A stretch of 64,000 nt of DNA from the NCBI RefSeq assembly GCF_002835735.1, contig NZ_PISD01000066.1, forward strand, positions 1 to 64,000, given 5' to 3'. Origin of the DNA: Cytobacillus horneckiae. Lineage in GTDB: Bacteria; Bacillota; Bacilli; Bacillales; Cytobacillaceae. Position 1 is the stretch's first letter. Every line of letters begins with the position of its first letter. Positions 55,598 through 64,000 of this stretch are shown piece after piece. A model generated the notes under the pieces. That model did not search any database and was not told the DNA's origin. It worked only from the letters and a program-made list of their open reading frames with translations. The position numbers and the translations under genes are program-made.

Positions 55598-58543
55598 TTA
55601 TGATTCTTCCCCGTTGTCAGCTGGAGAATTATTGTCTTCTTCTTTTTTGTCTTTATCTACATCCTCTGGTTTATCAGGGGTAGGTTTTTCTTCGTCTTTA
55701 GGTTTTTCTTCTGTTTCATTTTCTTTTTTATCTTCGTCTTGTTTTTTTACATCTTTATCTTTACTTTTATCTTTATCTGCAGCTGTTTCCTTTTCAGCTG
55801 CTTCCTTTTTGCCTAATTCAACAACATTAGAAGGAGAAGATTCCTTACCGGCAATATCTACTGCTGTGACATGATAGCTGCCATTGCCACCTTTATAACT
55901 TAAGCTATCTCCGGCTTTTACAATGCCAACCTTTTTGCCATCTTTATAAATACGATAGCCGATCACATCACCTTCAGGATGCTTGCCCCATGAAATAGAG
56001 CCTCCTGATGCTTTAATGCCAGGCGCACCTGGAGCTTTGCCGTTATCTGCCATCTTGTTTGCGGCAACAAGAACATTTGACCAGCGATCCTTTTTCGGAA
56101 TTAAGTCGCTAGGGTTCGCTTTGATGCCAAACAATTGTTCAATATAATCTGGATCAAGCACCATTCCCGGTTCAGAAAATTCTTCTGGTGTCGATTCTAA
56201 TGCAAGATATTTCATATCGCCAATCCGAACTAAACGGCCAGTGCCTAAACTTTTATCTGTTTGAGTTGGTACAAACTTAGCATTAAATAAATCCGTATCA
56301 ACGAGTCCTGCTTTCGAACATGCTTCAGACGGTAGCAGTCCGGAAATCGCACAGAATGATCTGCTGACGATGCCGTCAGGTCTCTTGAAGGTGGAGTTTG
56401 GTTTCATTAATTCAGGGTTAACATCATAGGCAGCATTTACTAAATCTGCCCAAAGGTAATTGGTCCGCATACTATAAGAAAGATTTCCACTCGCTTTTAG
56501 CGATTTTGGTGTATCGTAGCCGGTCCAAATCCCTGCAGTGACATTAGGATTAGAGGCAACAAACCAGGCATCTTCAAATTGGTTACCTGTACCTGTTTTA
56601 CCCGCCCAATCGGCGCTGAACTTCAATCTGCTCTTGATAGCTGTCGCTGTACCGTTATTGATAACACCGCGCATCAAGTCTAATGTTAAATATGCGGTTT
56701 GCGGACTAAATACGTCCACTTCTTCTTTTTTATGCTCATATATCAAATTACCTTGTTTATCGGTAATTTTTTCAATAATGTAGGCATCGATAAATTTACC
56801 GTTATTGACAAAGGTTGTATAGGCGTTTGTATTTTCCTCGACAGACACACCTTTCTGCAAGGCCCCTAATGATGCAGCCAGGTTGACATGGTCATCTTTA
56901 GTCAAGGAAGTAAAGCCCATTTTTTCAAGATATGTTGTTGGTCTCTGATCTTTAATATCTTTATAAAGTTTCGCAGCCGGTACGTTAAATGATTGTTCCA
57001 GTGCATATCTTGCTGATACAAGTCCATTATATGTCATCGTATAGTTGTTGGGCCATGGACGCCCAAGACCAGGGTTGAGGTACAGTGGTACATCAGGCAG
57101 GATAGTACCCGGCTGCGCTTTACCCATTTCAAATGCAGGTCCATATACGAGAAGTGGCTTCATTGTAGAGCCGTTTGGTCTAATTGTACCCGTAGCGTGG
57201 TTAACTTCAGGATTAATAGAGACGTTTTTACCGCGGCCTCCTACAAAACTAATGATTTTACCTGTATTGTTTTCAATCAGCATGGCGCCGACTTCCACTG
57301 GCTCCATTACTTCCTGATCTTTTCCATCTACTATTTTCATTTGTGCCTTTGCTGGACCGTAATATGGGTAGTCCTTCGCCACTTTTTGCCATGCATCATA
57401 TATTTTTTTATCCACTGTAGAGTGAATGCGATAGCCGTTTTGCCTGATGGCACGATCAGCCAGCGTTTTGTATTCCTCGGCGAGTTCTCCGGTTAAATCC
57501 TTTTCTTCATATCCATCTTGTTCCGCTAAAATTCCGGCAAGTAATTCTTTAGCCCTCTCCTGAATTTCATTCGTCAAATAAGGATAATTCTCAAGGGCAT
57601 CATCGTTTTTAGGCTTTCTAAAGTCTCCGACGATATCATAATCAAGCGCTTTGTTATACTCATCTTGAGAAATTCTTTCGTCATCGTACATTCTCTTTAA
57701 AACTGTATTCATCCTGCTAATGCCTGGCTGAAGGGATTCTTCATCCTTCAATCCGCCGCCCTGCATAAAGGGAGTATAGCCAAATGGGCTTTGAGGCAGA
57801 CCGGCAATAAAAGCAGATTGTGGAAGGTTTAAATCTTTTGCATCCACACCAAAAAGCCCTTGCGCTGCAGATTGAACACCAGCGACATTTCTACCCTCTG
57901 CATTTCTGCCAAAAGTTGAAACATTTAAGTAGGCTTCAAGGATTTCATCCTTTTCGAAGAACCTTTCTAATCGCAGGGCAAGTAAAATTTCCTTTGCTTT
58001 ACGATCAAAGGATACTTCATTCGTTAAGATTTGGTTCTTGATTAATTGCTGGGTTAAAGTACTGCCGCCTGACTGCGTACTGGAGTTAGTGACCTCCTGG
58101 AAAAGCGCACGCATAATCGCTTTTGGCACAACACCGTCATGCTCGTAGAAATATTCATCTTCTGTTGCAATGACCGCGTCTTTAACATATTCCGAAACAT
58201 TATCGAGCTTGACTTCTTCGCGTTCAAGGTCGGTCCGGACTTTGCCGAGATAAACATCATCAGCAAAATATAATTGTGAGGTTTCCTCGTAATTATAAAT
58301 ATCTTTCTTCATATTTTCGTAGGAACGAATCGGCTCATCCTTTACAAGCGATGCAAAATAGCCTGCACCGGCAGCACCAGCAAAAGCACCGCCTAAGATG
58401 ACAGTTATCATTATAAGTAATAATAAGTTCCAGACAACTTGATATGTAATACTGGCACCTTTTTTTGCTTTTCTATTAGTTAAAAAGCCGAAAGCAGGTT
58501 GTGCTTTTTCGATTAGTTTCCTGAAGGCTTCTTTCATTCGCAT
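55598..58543 (-). CDS. Class A penicillin-binding protein (PBP1A family)
   Basis: A 981-residue bifunctional peptidoglycan synthase. After a basic cytoplasmic tail and one membrane helix (about residues 37-62) comes the GT51 glycosyltransferase with A-T-E-D-E-Y-F-Y-E-H-D-G (about 125-136) and G-G-S-T-L-T-Q-Q-L-I-K-N. The transpeptidase has S-T-M-K (G-S-T-M-K-P-L), S-F-N and K-T-G-T-G. Near 850-930 lies a fibronectin-III-like domain ('GAPGIKASGGSISWG', 'YRIYKDGKKVG'), and the last 60 residues are almost only Lys, Glu and Asp. Start 58543 follows a run of five G; 58537 is an alternative. Such a gene stands between acsA and tyrS in several Bacillus relatives. Confidence 0.92.
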   Translation of the reverse strand: MRMKEAFRKLIEKAQPAFGFLTNRKAKKGASITYQVVWNLLLLIMITVILGGAFAGAAGAGYFASLVKDEPIRSYENMKKDIYNYEETSQLYFADDVYLGKVRTDLEREEVKLDNVSEYVKDAVIATEDEYFYEHDGVVPKAIMRALFQEVTNSSTQSGGSTLTQQLIKNQILTNEVSFDRKAKEILLALRLERFFEKDEILEAYLNVSTFGRNAEGRNVAGVQSAAQGLFGVDAKDLNLPQSAFIAGLPQSPFGYTPFMQGGGLKDEESLQPGISRMNTVLKRMYDDERISQDEYNKALDYDIVGDFRKPKNDDALENYPYLTNEIQERAKELLAGILAEQDGYEEKDLTGELAEEYKTLADRAIRQNGYRIHSTVDKKIYDAWQKVAKDYPYYGPAKAQMKIVDGKDQEVMEPVEVGAMLIENNTGKIISFVGGRGKNVSINPEVNHATGTIRPNGSTMKPLLVYGPAFEMGKAQPGTILPDVPLYLNPGLGRPWPNNYTMTYNGLVSARYALEQSFNVPAAKLYKDIKDQRPTTYLEKMGFTSLTKDDHVNLAASLGALQKGVSVEENTNAYTTFVNNGKFIDAYIIEKITDKQGNLIYEHKKEEVDVFSPQTAYLTLDLMRGVINNGTATAIKSRLKFSADWAGKTGTGNQFEDAWFVASNPNVTAGIWTGYDTPKSLKASGNLSYSMRTNYLWADLVNAAYDVNPELMKPNSTFKRPDGIVSRSFCAISGLLPSEACSKAGLVDTDLFNAKFVPTQTDKSLGTGRLVRIGDMKYLALESTPEEFSEPGMVLDPDYIEQLFGIKANPSDLIPKKDRWSNVLVAANKMADNGKAPGAPGIKASGGSISWGKHPEGDVIGYRIYKDGKKVGIVKAGDSLSYKGGNGSYHVTAVDIAGKESSPSNVVELGKKEAAEKETAADKDKSKDKDVKKQDEDKKENETEEKPKDEEKPTPDKPEDVDKDKKEEDNNSPADNGEES

Positions 58544-58789
58544 CAATCCCCCTAAAATCACATACATTATAGCACATCAATCTCTACAATATGACATGGT
58601 TCGAGATTAAGTTGGAATTTTCCTTTTTTTCGACATTATTTATAGGAAAGAAATCCTAACTAGTTTTTTTGTTTGTAAGCAATAAGTATTAGGAATGAAG
58701 AAATGTGTGTAAAAAGCTAGCATGATATTGACATCAGTATCTCCAATATGATAAAAATGCTTTAATAAATCTTTTATATGATGCATTGA

Positions 58790-60317
<1,528 letters not shown>

Positions 60318-60327
60318 TGTTGTTGAT

Positions 60328-60363
60328 ACCCCGATTGAAGTTACATTCAAACGGGGTTTTATA
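60328..60363 (+). terminator. Rho-independent terminator of tyrS
   Basis: ACCCCG and TTGAA pair with TTCAA and CGGGGT, followed by TTTTATA. Confidence 0.85.
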
Positions 60364-60532
60364 TAGCAAAAGAATGCTTTGCTCCCATTTTTAAAAGCTG
60401 TAAAAGCATTGCATTCATGTTACATTTCTGATGAAAGAGTGTAAAAGGTATCTTTTTCATTGGATTTACTTTATAATGCGCACTAGATGATTTTATTAGA
60501 AAAGCATACTTCTATTTTAAGGAAGGAGAACG

Positions 60533-61291
60533 ATGATGAAAAAATTAATGCTTTTATTTATAACCGGTCTAATGATCGTAGTATTAGCTGCTTGCGGAGG
60601 TAATGAAGAAGGCAAAGAAGCAAAAACTGAAGATCAACCAAAAGCAGCTGAAGCTGAACAGCAAAAGCAAATGGAAGAAATGGAAAAGAAATTAGAAGCA
60701 CAGCAAGTGGATGAAAAAGAAACGGTTGTCGTTGTGAATGATAAAGAAATTCTAGGAAGAGACTACAACAATGTCCTTTCATCTATACAAATGCAAATGC
60801 AGCAAATGGGACAAGATCCGACTGCTAAGGACGTAGCAAAGGAAGTAAAAAATCAAACAATTGACAGCTTAGTGGGACAAACACTACTTCTTCAAGAAGC
60901 GGATAAAAAAGGTTTTAAAGCTTCAGAAGAAGAAGTTAAAAAGCAGCTTGAAGAAACAAAAAAACCATTCAAATCTGAGAAAGAATTCGAAGAAGCGTTG
61001 AAAAAATCGGGCATCGATTTAAAAACATTAGAAGCTCAAATAGCTGATGGCATTAAGTTTAACAAGTACGTTGAGAAAGAAATACCTGCAGGTGAAATAA
61101 GCGAAGAGGAAATCAATAAAGCTTATGATCAATATGCTGAACAAGGAAAAAAAGCAGAGCAAGAAGTTCCTAAACTAGAAGAAGTTAAACCGGATATCGA
61201 AAAATCTCTTCAGCAGCAAAAGCAGCAGGAAAAACTTGCTCAGCATGTCGAAGAATTGAAGGGAAAAGGGAAAATTGATATTAAAATATAA
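60533..61291 (+). CDS. SurA N-terminal-domain lipoprotein (foldase-like, no PPIase domain)
   Basis: A 252-residue predicted lipoprotein with signal peptide and lipobox L-A-A-C (Cys about 21), Glu/Lys/Gln-rich linker (about 24-60), and then the SurA/PrsA N-terminal helical domain: V-V-V-N-D-K-E-I-L-G, Q-T-I-D-S-L-V-G-Q-T-L-L-L-Q-E-A and S-E-E-E-V-K-K-Q-L. The C-terminal helix E-V-K-P-D-I-E-K-S-L closes the chaperone bundle. No parvulin domain follows, so it would be a chaperone outside the membrane and not a prolyl isomerase. GGAAGGAGAACG precedes the ATG; a TATAAT lies at 60472. Confidence 0.85.
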   Translation: MMKKLMLLFITGLMIVVLAACGGNEEGKEAKTEDQPKAAEAEQQKQMEEMEKKLEAQQVDEKETVVVVNDKEILGRDYNNVLSSIQMQMQQMGQDPTAKDVAKEVKNQTIDSLVGQTLLLQEADKKGFKASEEEVKKQLEETKKPFKSEKEFEEALKKSGIDLKTLEAQIADGIKFNKYVEKEIPAGEISEEEINKAYDQYAEQGKKAEQEVPKLEEVKPDIEKSLQQQKQQEKLAQHVEELKGKGKIDIKI

Positions 61292-61306
61292 GTTGTCACA
61301 AAGAGG

Positions 61307-61335
61307 AAAGAACAGCAGCTGCTGTTCTTTTTTTA
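61307..61335 (+). terminator. Rho-independent terminator
   Basis: A 12-bp perfect self-complementary stem AAAGAACAGCAG / CTGCTGTTCTTT followed by a T run. It has hardly any loop in the strict sense, and the DNA after it (61336-61445) holds a degenerate 70-bp repeat and no gene. Confidence 0.85.
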
Positions 61336-61568
61336 TTTTTCGCCAGAATCGACAAAAGAAACCAGTTTTTGCGTGAATCAATAAAAAAGTGGTATCAAAT
61401 AGCAAAAAATAACCAGTCTTCGTCTGATTCGAAAAAGAAAACAATGGCTTTCACAAAAATAGAGCTCTATTGTTGACCAGCTTGTTAAAACCATTGAAAG
61501 CTCGAATATGTACCTTCTGATTTACTCATACTATCTTTGATTATTAATTAGAAAGGAGCAGATGGAAG

Positions 61569-61700
61569 ATGGGCAAAACAAAACGAGGCAATGCGAATGC
61601 ACAGCGTAATAAGAATCAAAAAGAAGGCAGCAGGGTTAGTGAGGAGCTTGTTGAATTCACCACTGCTAGGAAAGAAAGAGACAAAAAACCTTTAGATTGA
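61569..61700 (+). CDS. Small basic protein, 43 residues
   Basis: An ATG with AAAGGAG 12 bases upstream opens a 43-residue, very hydrophilic frame (MGKTKRGNANAQRNKNQK then EGSRVSEELVEFTTARKERD). Rich in Lys, Arg, Asn and Gln, no hydrophobic core. The composition recalls small spore-associated or DNA-compatible proteins of Bacilli, but no family is recognised. A weak terminator follows at once, which supports a real transcription unit. Confidence 0.55.
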   Translation: MGKTKRGNANAQRNKNQKEGSRVSEELVEFTTARKERDKKPLD

Positions 61701-61712
61701 TCTATTTTTAAC

Positions 61713-61745
61713 GGAGTTCCTCGTTGCTGAAACGGGGGCTCTTTA
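61713..61745 (+). terminator. Weak rho-independent terminator
   Basis: GAGTTCCT and GTT pair with AAC and GGGGGCTC using several G-T wobbles and one bulge, then TTTATT. Confidence 0.5.
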
Positions 61746-61783
61746 TTGTGGCTCTCCTTTGGCTTCCTCTCAAAATCCACGTG

Positions 61784-61818
61784 TAAAAGCCTTGCTACAT
61801 AAGCTATAGAGCAAGGCT
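61784..61818 (-). terminator. Rho-independent terminator of the YqcI/YcgG gene
   Basis: On the minus strand AGCCTTGCT pairs with AGCAAGGCT around a 13-base loop, then TTTTAC. Confidence 0.8.
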
Positions 61819-61845
61819 TAGAGTATGGCCGTTAGGCACAAACCT

Positions 61846-62574
61846 TTATTTGCGAAAATTTAATAGCCTTTTGAAAGGACATTGAGGTAATGATGTTTCA
61901 TCGTCCCGGAGAAAATATTGTTTCCACTCCAAGTTGCCTTCTTCTCCATATGTCTTTAAATCTGGATGAGGTGATATACGATCGTAACGAGTAAGACGAT
62001 TGCGGATAGATGCTTTTGTGTTTTTTGCTTTCTTATTGTTTTTTTCGAATTGTTCTAAGACCCATCTTGGGGTCAATGCGAGCATGAAAAATGGAAAATA
62101 ACGGCTTTTTCTTTTTTTATGGCTAGGAGTCGCACAGTACACGAAATATGGTTCTTTTTGAAAGCAATATTCCCAAATCTGATTCTCTGGTTCCATTGGA
62201 ATATTGGCCGGCCATGATTCTTCATCATACAAGCTAACATTGCTTAAGAGGCTCCAAAACAAGTCCTCGTATGCTTGCACAGAAAGTTTTTCACTGTTAT
62301 TGCTGAATATGATTAAGGAGGCATACTGCCCGGTTTCTTTAGATATAGTATTATATTCCTTCAGAATTTCAGCGAGGTCTTTGCCAGCAGAATGGCTTTT
62401 GACATCGTCCAAAAAGCTAAAGCGCAAGTGTCCAAGATAATTTCCTTGTACTGCCGGAATACAGGGGAATGCATCCACTGTATTCTTTAATTTTTCTTGA
62501 AATAGCTGATATGCCTCTCTTTTCCAAGCTTCTAAATGATTTATTTCATTACCTCTAAAAATTTGTTCATTCAT
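61846..62574 (-). CDS. YqcI/YcgG-family protein (putative heme-dependent enzyme family)
   Basis: A 242-residue soluble protein of the YqcI/YcgG family. Recognisable are F-P-C-I-P-A-V-Q-G (about residues 38-46), F-W-S-L-L-S-N-V-S (about 125) and the final block L-P-Q-C-P-F-K-R-L with the conserved Cys-Pro-Phe. The middle has Y-F-V-Y-C-A-T-P-S-H-K-K-R-K-S-R, another family mark. One characterised relative is the heme-dependent N-hydroxylase GntA of guanitoxin synthesis (from memory); whether this protein acts similarly is unknown. It stands alone with its own terminator. GGAGGGTATG lies before the ATG. Confidence 0.78.
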   Translation of the reverse strand: MNEQIFRGNEINHLEAWKREAYQLFQEKLKNTVDAFPCIPAVQGNYLGHLRFSFLDDVKSHSAGKDLAEILKEYNTISKETGQYASLIIFSNNSEKLSVQAYEDLFWSLLSNVSLYDEESWPANIPMEPENQIWEYCFQKEPYFVYCATPSHKKRKSRYFPFFMLALTPRWVLEQFEKNNKKAKNTKASIRNRLTRYDRISPHPDLKTYGEEGNLEWKQYFLRDDETSLPQCPFKRLLNFRK

Positions 62575-62669
62575 ACATACCCTCCTCAGAAGATATATTA
62601 TGAATATGCATTGTTAAAGTACATTGTCTTTTTATTAATTTACAGGGCTATCAAATAATATTGTAAGAA

Positions 62670-62962
62670 GCTGTCCCAAAAGGGTCATTAAAATGAAACC
62701 TTTTTATGTACAGCTTCTTTTTCTATCCAATGGATGGTATGGAGAATAAGTTTTTTTTCTGTTTCCTCTTTATTATCCCTTCAGTTCCGAATTCTTCATA
62801 ATTTTTCACCCAGTTAATAATCTGCTTATGTGATTTTACACCATATTTCTTAGCTAAAAAATAAACACCATAAATGTTAGATTTTCAACTTTAGCTTTTG
62901 GGGTGCATCACAATCTTCATCACATCTATGGTTTTTCTTAAAAAGGTCCTTTTGAGACAGCC
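62670..62962 (-). mobile_element. IS3-family remnant with terminal inverted repeats
   Basis: About 293 bp bounded by imperfect inverted repeats: GCTGTCCCAAAAGGGTC (62670-62686) and, reverse-complemented, GCTGTCTCAAAAGGACC (62961-62945). Inside, the minus strand codes for K-K-Y-G-V-K-S-H-K-Q-I-I-N-W-V-K-N-Y-E-E and F-G-T-E-G-I-I-K (about 62760-62860), the typical helix-turn-helix of IS3-type OrfA transposases, but the start, the rest of OrfA and all of OrfB are gone. A deleted, non-autonomous copy. Confidence 0.75.
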
Positions 62963-62995
62963 TTATGCCGATTTTTAGGTCCTCAATGAAAAACG

Positions 62996-64000
62996 TTAAA
63001 CCGCATCTTTCACATCATCCTCATCCTCATAAATATTTTCATAAGTAAGAAGCTTATATTGTTTGTATCGAGTAATCATAAAATAGATACCTAATAACCA
63101 CCAGCCTGCAAAGATCATCCATTCTTGCTTGCCAAGACCTGCGGGCATACCTGGCAGGTAAAGGATGATAAAGCAGACAGTCAGTATGGCTGCAATCCAG
63201 CCAATGATGGATGATTTTCCTGCTTTAAATGGGCGAATCATAGCTGGTTCAGATTTTCTTAAGAGCAGGAAGGAGATTGCCACCGTGAAGTAGGCGAGTA
63301 CGATGGTTAATCCACCAGCATTTACAAGCCATCCAAGCATTGGTGCTCCGAAAAATGGGCTGATTGCTGATAATAAGCCAATAAAGATAATTGCATTTGT
63401 CGGTGTTCCATATTTGGGATGAAGTTTACCGAACCATTTAGGAAGCATATAAGTTTCAGCCATTGCAAAGATGATGCGGCTTGCGCCTAAAACAAAGGCG
63501 TTCCAGCTTGTAATAATTCCTGCAACTCCTCCGAGAACAAGAATAACTCCGAAAATATCACTATTAAAGAGGTTGCTGATGGCGTCTGCAGTAGGGAGTA
63601 CGGATACTTCTCTTGAGTCGGCATCTAATCCAAATCCTACTGAATATATGACGGCTACATAGAAGAAAACTGCGCAAATAACAGAAGCGAGTAATAGTTT
63701 GCCAATTGATCGAGGCTTCATGTCCATTTCTTCTGCGGCTTGTGGGATTACGTCGAATCCGACAAATAGGAATGGTGTTGCGATGACAACGCTCAGGAAG
63801 CCGGCAGAGCTAGCAATCCATAACGGATCTGCGTTTGCCATACTACCATTTGTCACTCCGCCAAAAATAAGCATTAAACCCACTAAGACAATTAATAAGG
63901 TCATGACCATTTGGAAAAAGGCTGCTAGTTTCGCACCAAAATAATTAACAGCGGTGACGATAATAGAACCAGCTACACCGACAAGTACCCAAGATAAATA
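62996..64000 (-). CDS. APC-family amino acid permease (partial, runs off the window)
   Basis: The C-terminal 334 residues of a membrane transporter, open to the window edge; the true start is beyond 64000 (an internal ATG at 63910 is not the start, because the frame upstream reads on as 'YLSWVLVGVAGSIIVTAVNY'). It has about nine membrane helices. The APC mark F-V-G-F-D-V-I-P-Q-A-A-E-E (about 64 residues into the visible part, the usual F-x-G-F-E/D) and N-A-F-V-L-G-A-S-R identify an amino acid/polyamine importer. The C-terminal tail is acidic (Y-E-D-E-D-D-V-K-D). Substrate unknown. Confidence 0.85.
   Translation of the reverse strand, partial: YLSWVLVGVAGSIIVTAVNYFGAKLAAFFQMVMTLLIVLVGLMLIFGGVTNGSMANADPLWIASSAGFLSVVIATPFLFVGFDVIPQAAEEMDMKPRSIGKLLLASVICAVFFYVAVIYSVGFGLDADSREVSVLPTADAISNLFNSDIFGVILVLGGVAGIITSWNAFVLGASRIIFAMAETYMLPKWFGKLHPKYGTPTNAIIFIGLLSAISPFFGAPMLGWLVNAGGLTIVLAYFTVAISFLLLRKSEPAMIRPFKAGKSSIIGWIAAILTVCFIILYLPGMPAGLGKQEWMIFAGWWLLGIYFMITRYKQYKLLTYENIYEDEDDVKDAV

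Noticed and set aside
61340..61445. Tandem repeat after the SurA-like gene
   Set aside because: Two segments share AACCAGT and CGT-GAATC/GATTC boxes about 70 bp apart, but similarity is too weak for a firm repeat call.

Overview
The window is AT-rich chromosomal DNA of a low-GC Gram-positive member of the Bacillaceae (Bacillus sensu lato). Three things point there. The gene order from about 17 kb to 60 kb follows the Bacillus subtilis ytkP-ytlP-ytlQ-amyX-ytmP-ytzH-trmB-ytnP-ytzB-ytoP-ytpP-ytpQ-sftA-murC-ytxGHJ-aroA-ccpA-motPS-acuCBA-acsA-tyrS block. Strong GGAGG-type ribosome sites and frequent TTG/GTG starts are typical. CcpA-type cre sites and a tyrosyl T-box are present.

Region 1 (1-16.7 kb) is accessory carbohydrate metabolism. 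After a LolA-like lipoprotein and a decayed GNAT acetyltransferase comes a sugar locus: an ABC solute-binding lipoprotein, two permeases, a LacI regulator, a ThuA-domain protein, two Gfo/Idh/MocA oxidoreductases, an AP-endonuclease-2-type TIM barrel enzyme, a DUF624 membrane protein, a GH13 oligo-1,6-glucosidase, a ROK glucokinase, a PucR-type regulator and an MsmX-like ATPase. The four non-hydrolytic enzymes fit an oxidation/elimination/hydration/reduction route for cleaving glucosides or anhydrosugars through 3-keto intermediates. Free glucose would then be phosphorylated by the ROK kinase. Two cre-like sites precede the binding-protein gene, and ccpA itself lies in the same window.

Region 2 (17-33.7 kb) holds a cysteine synthase paralogue, an RNA ligase/phosphodiesterase, pullulanase, a small kinase-like protein, tRNA m7G methyltransferase, a lactonase, an M42 aminopeptidase, a DUF84 phosphatase and YtoQ. 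Compared with B. subtilis (from memory) it carries an inserted lipoprotein, chemoreceptor and orphan PTS-IIC-like protein just before ytpP, and ytpR and ytlR are missing.

Region 3 (34-50 kb) is cell-envelope and central functions: the SftA DNA translocase with an internally repeated acidic linker, an unrecognised protein, MurC, an M29 aminopeptidase, YtxG/H/J, a large FtsA-like actin-fold protein, the chorismate mutase-DAHP synthase fusion, CcpA, and the Na+-type stator MotPS.

Region 4 (50-64 kb) is acetate metabolism and its flank. acuCBA and acsA are divergent and share a cre-bearing promoter region. acuA is interrupted exactly at a canonical -1 slippery heptamer. A repeat-rich 1-kb gap (52-bp tandem array plus dispersed elements), an N-terminally truncated acireductone dioxygenase, a class A penicillin-binding protein, T-box-controlled tyrS, a SurA-N-type lipoprotein, a YqcI/YcgG protein, an IS3-family remnant and a truncated amino acid permease follow.

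Several intergenic elements recur: four copies of a short terminator-like hairpin (near amyX, ytmP, the DUF84 gene and motP), and several larger dispersed elements of types common in Bacillus intergenic DNA. All functional calls come from reading the sequence; no database search was run.
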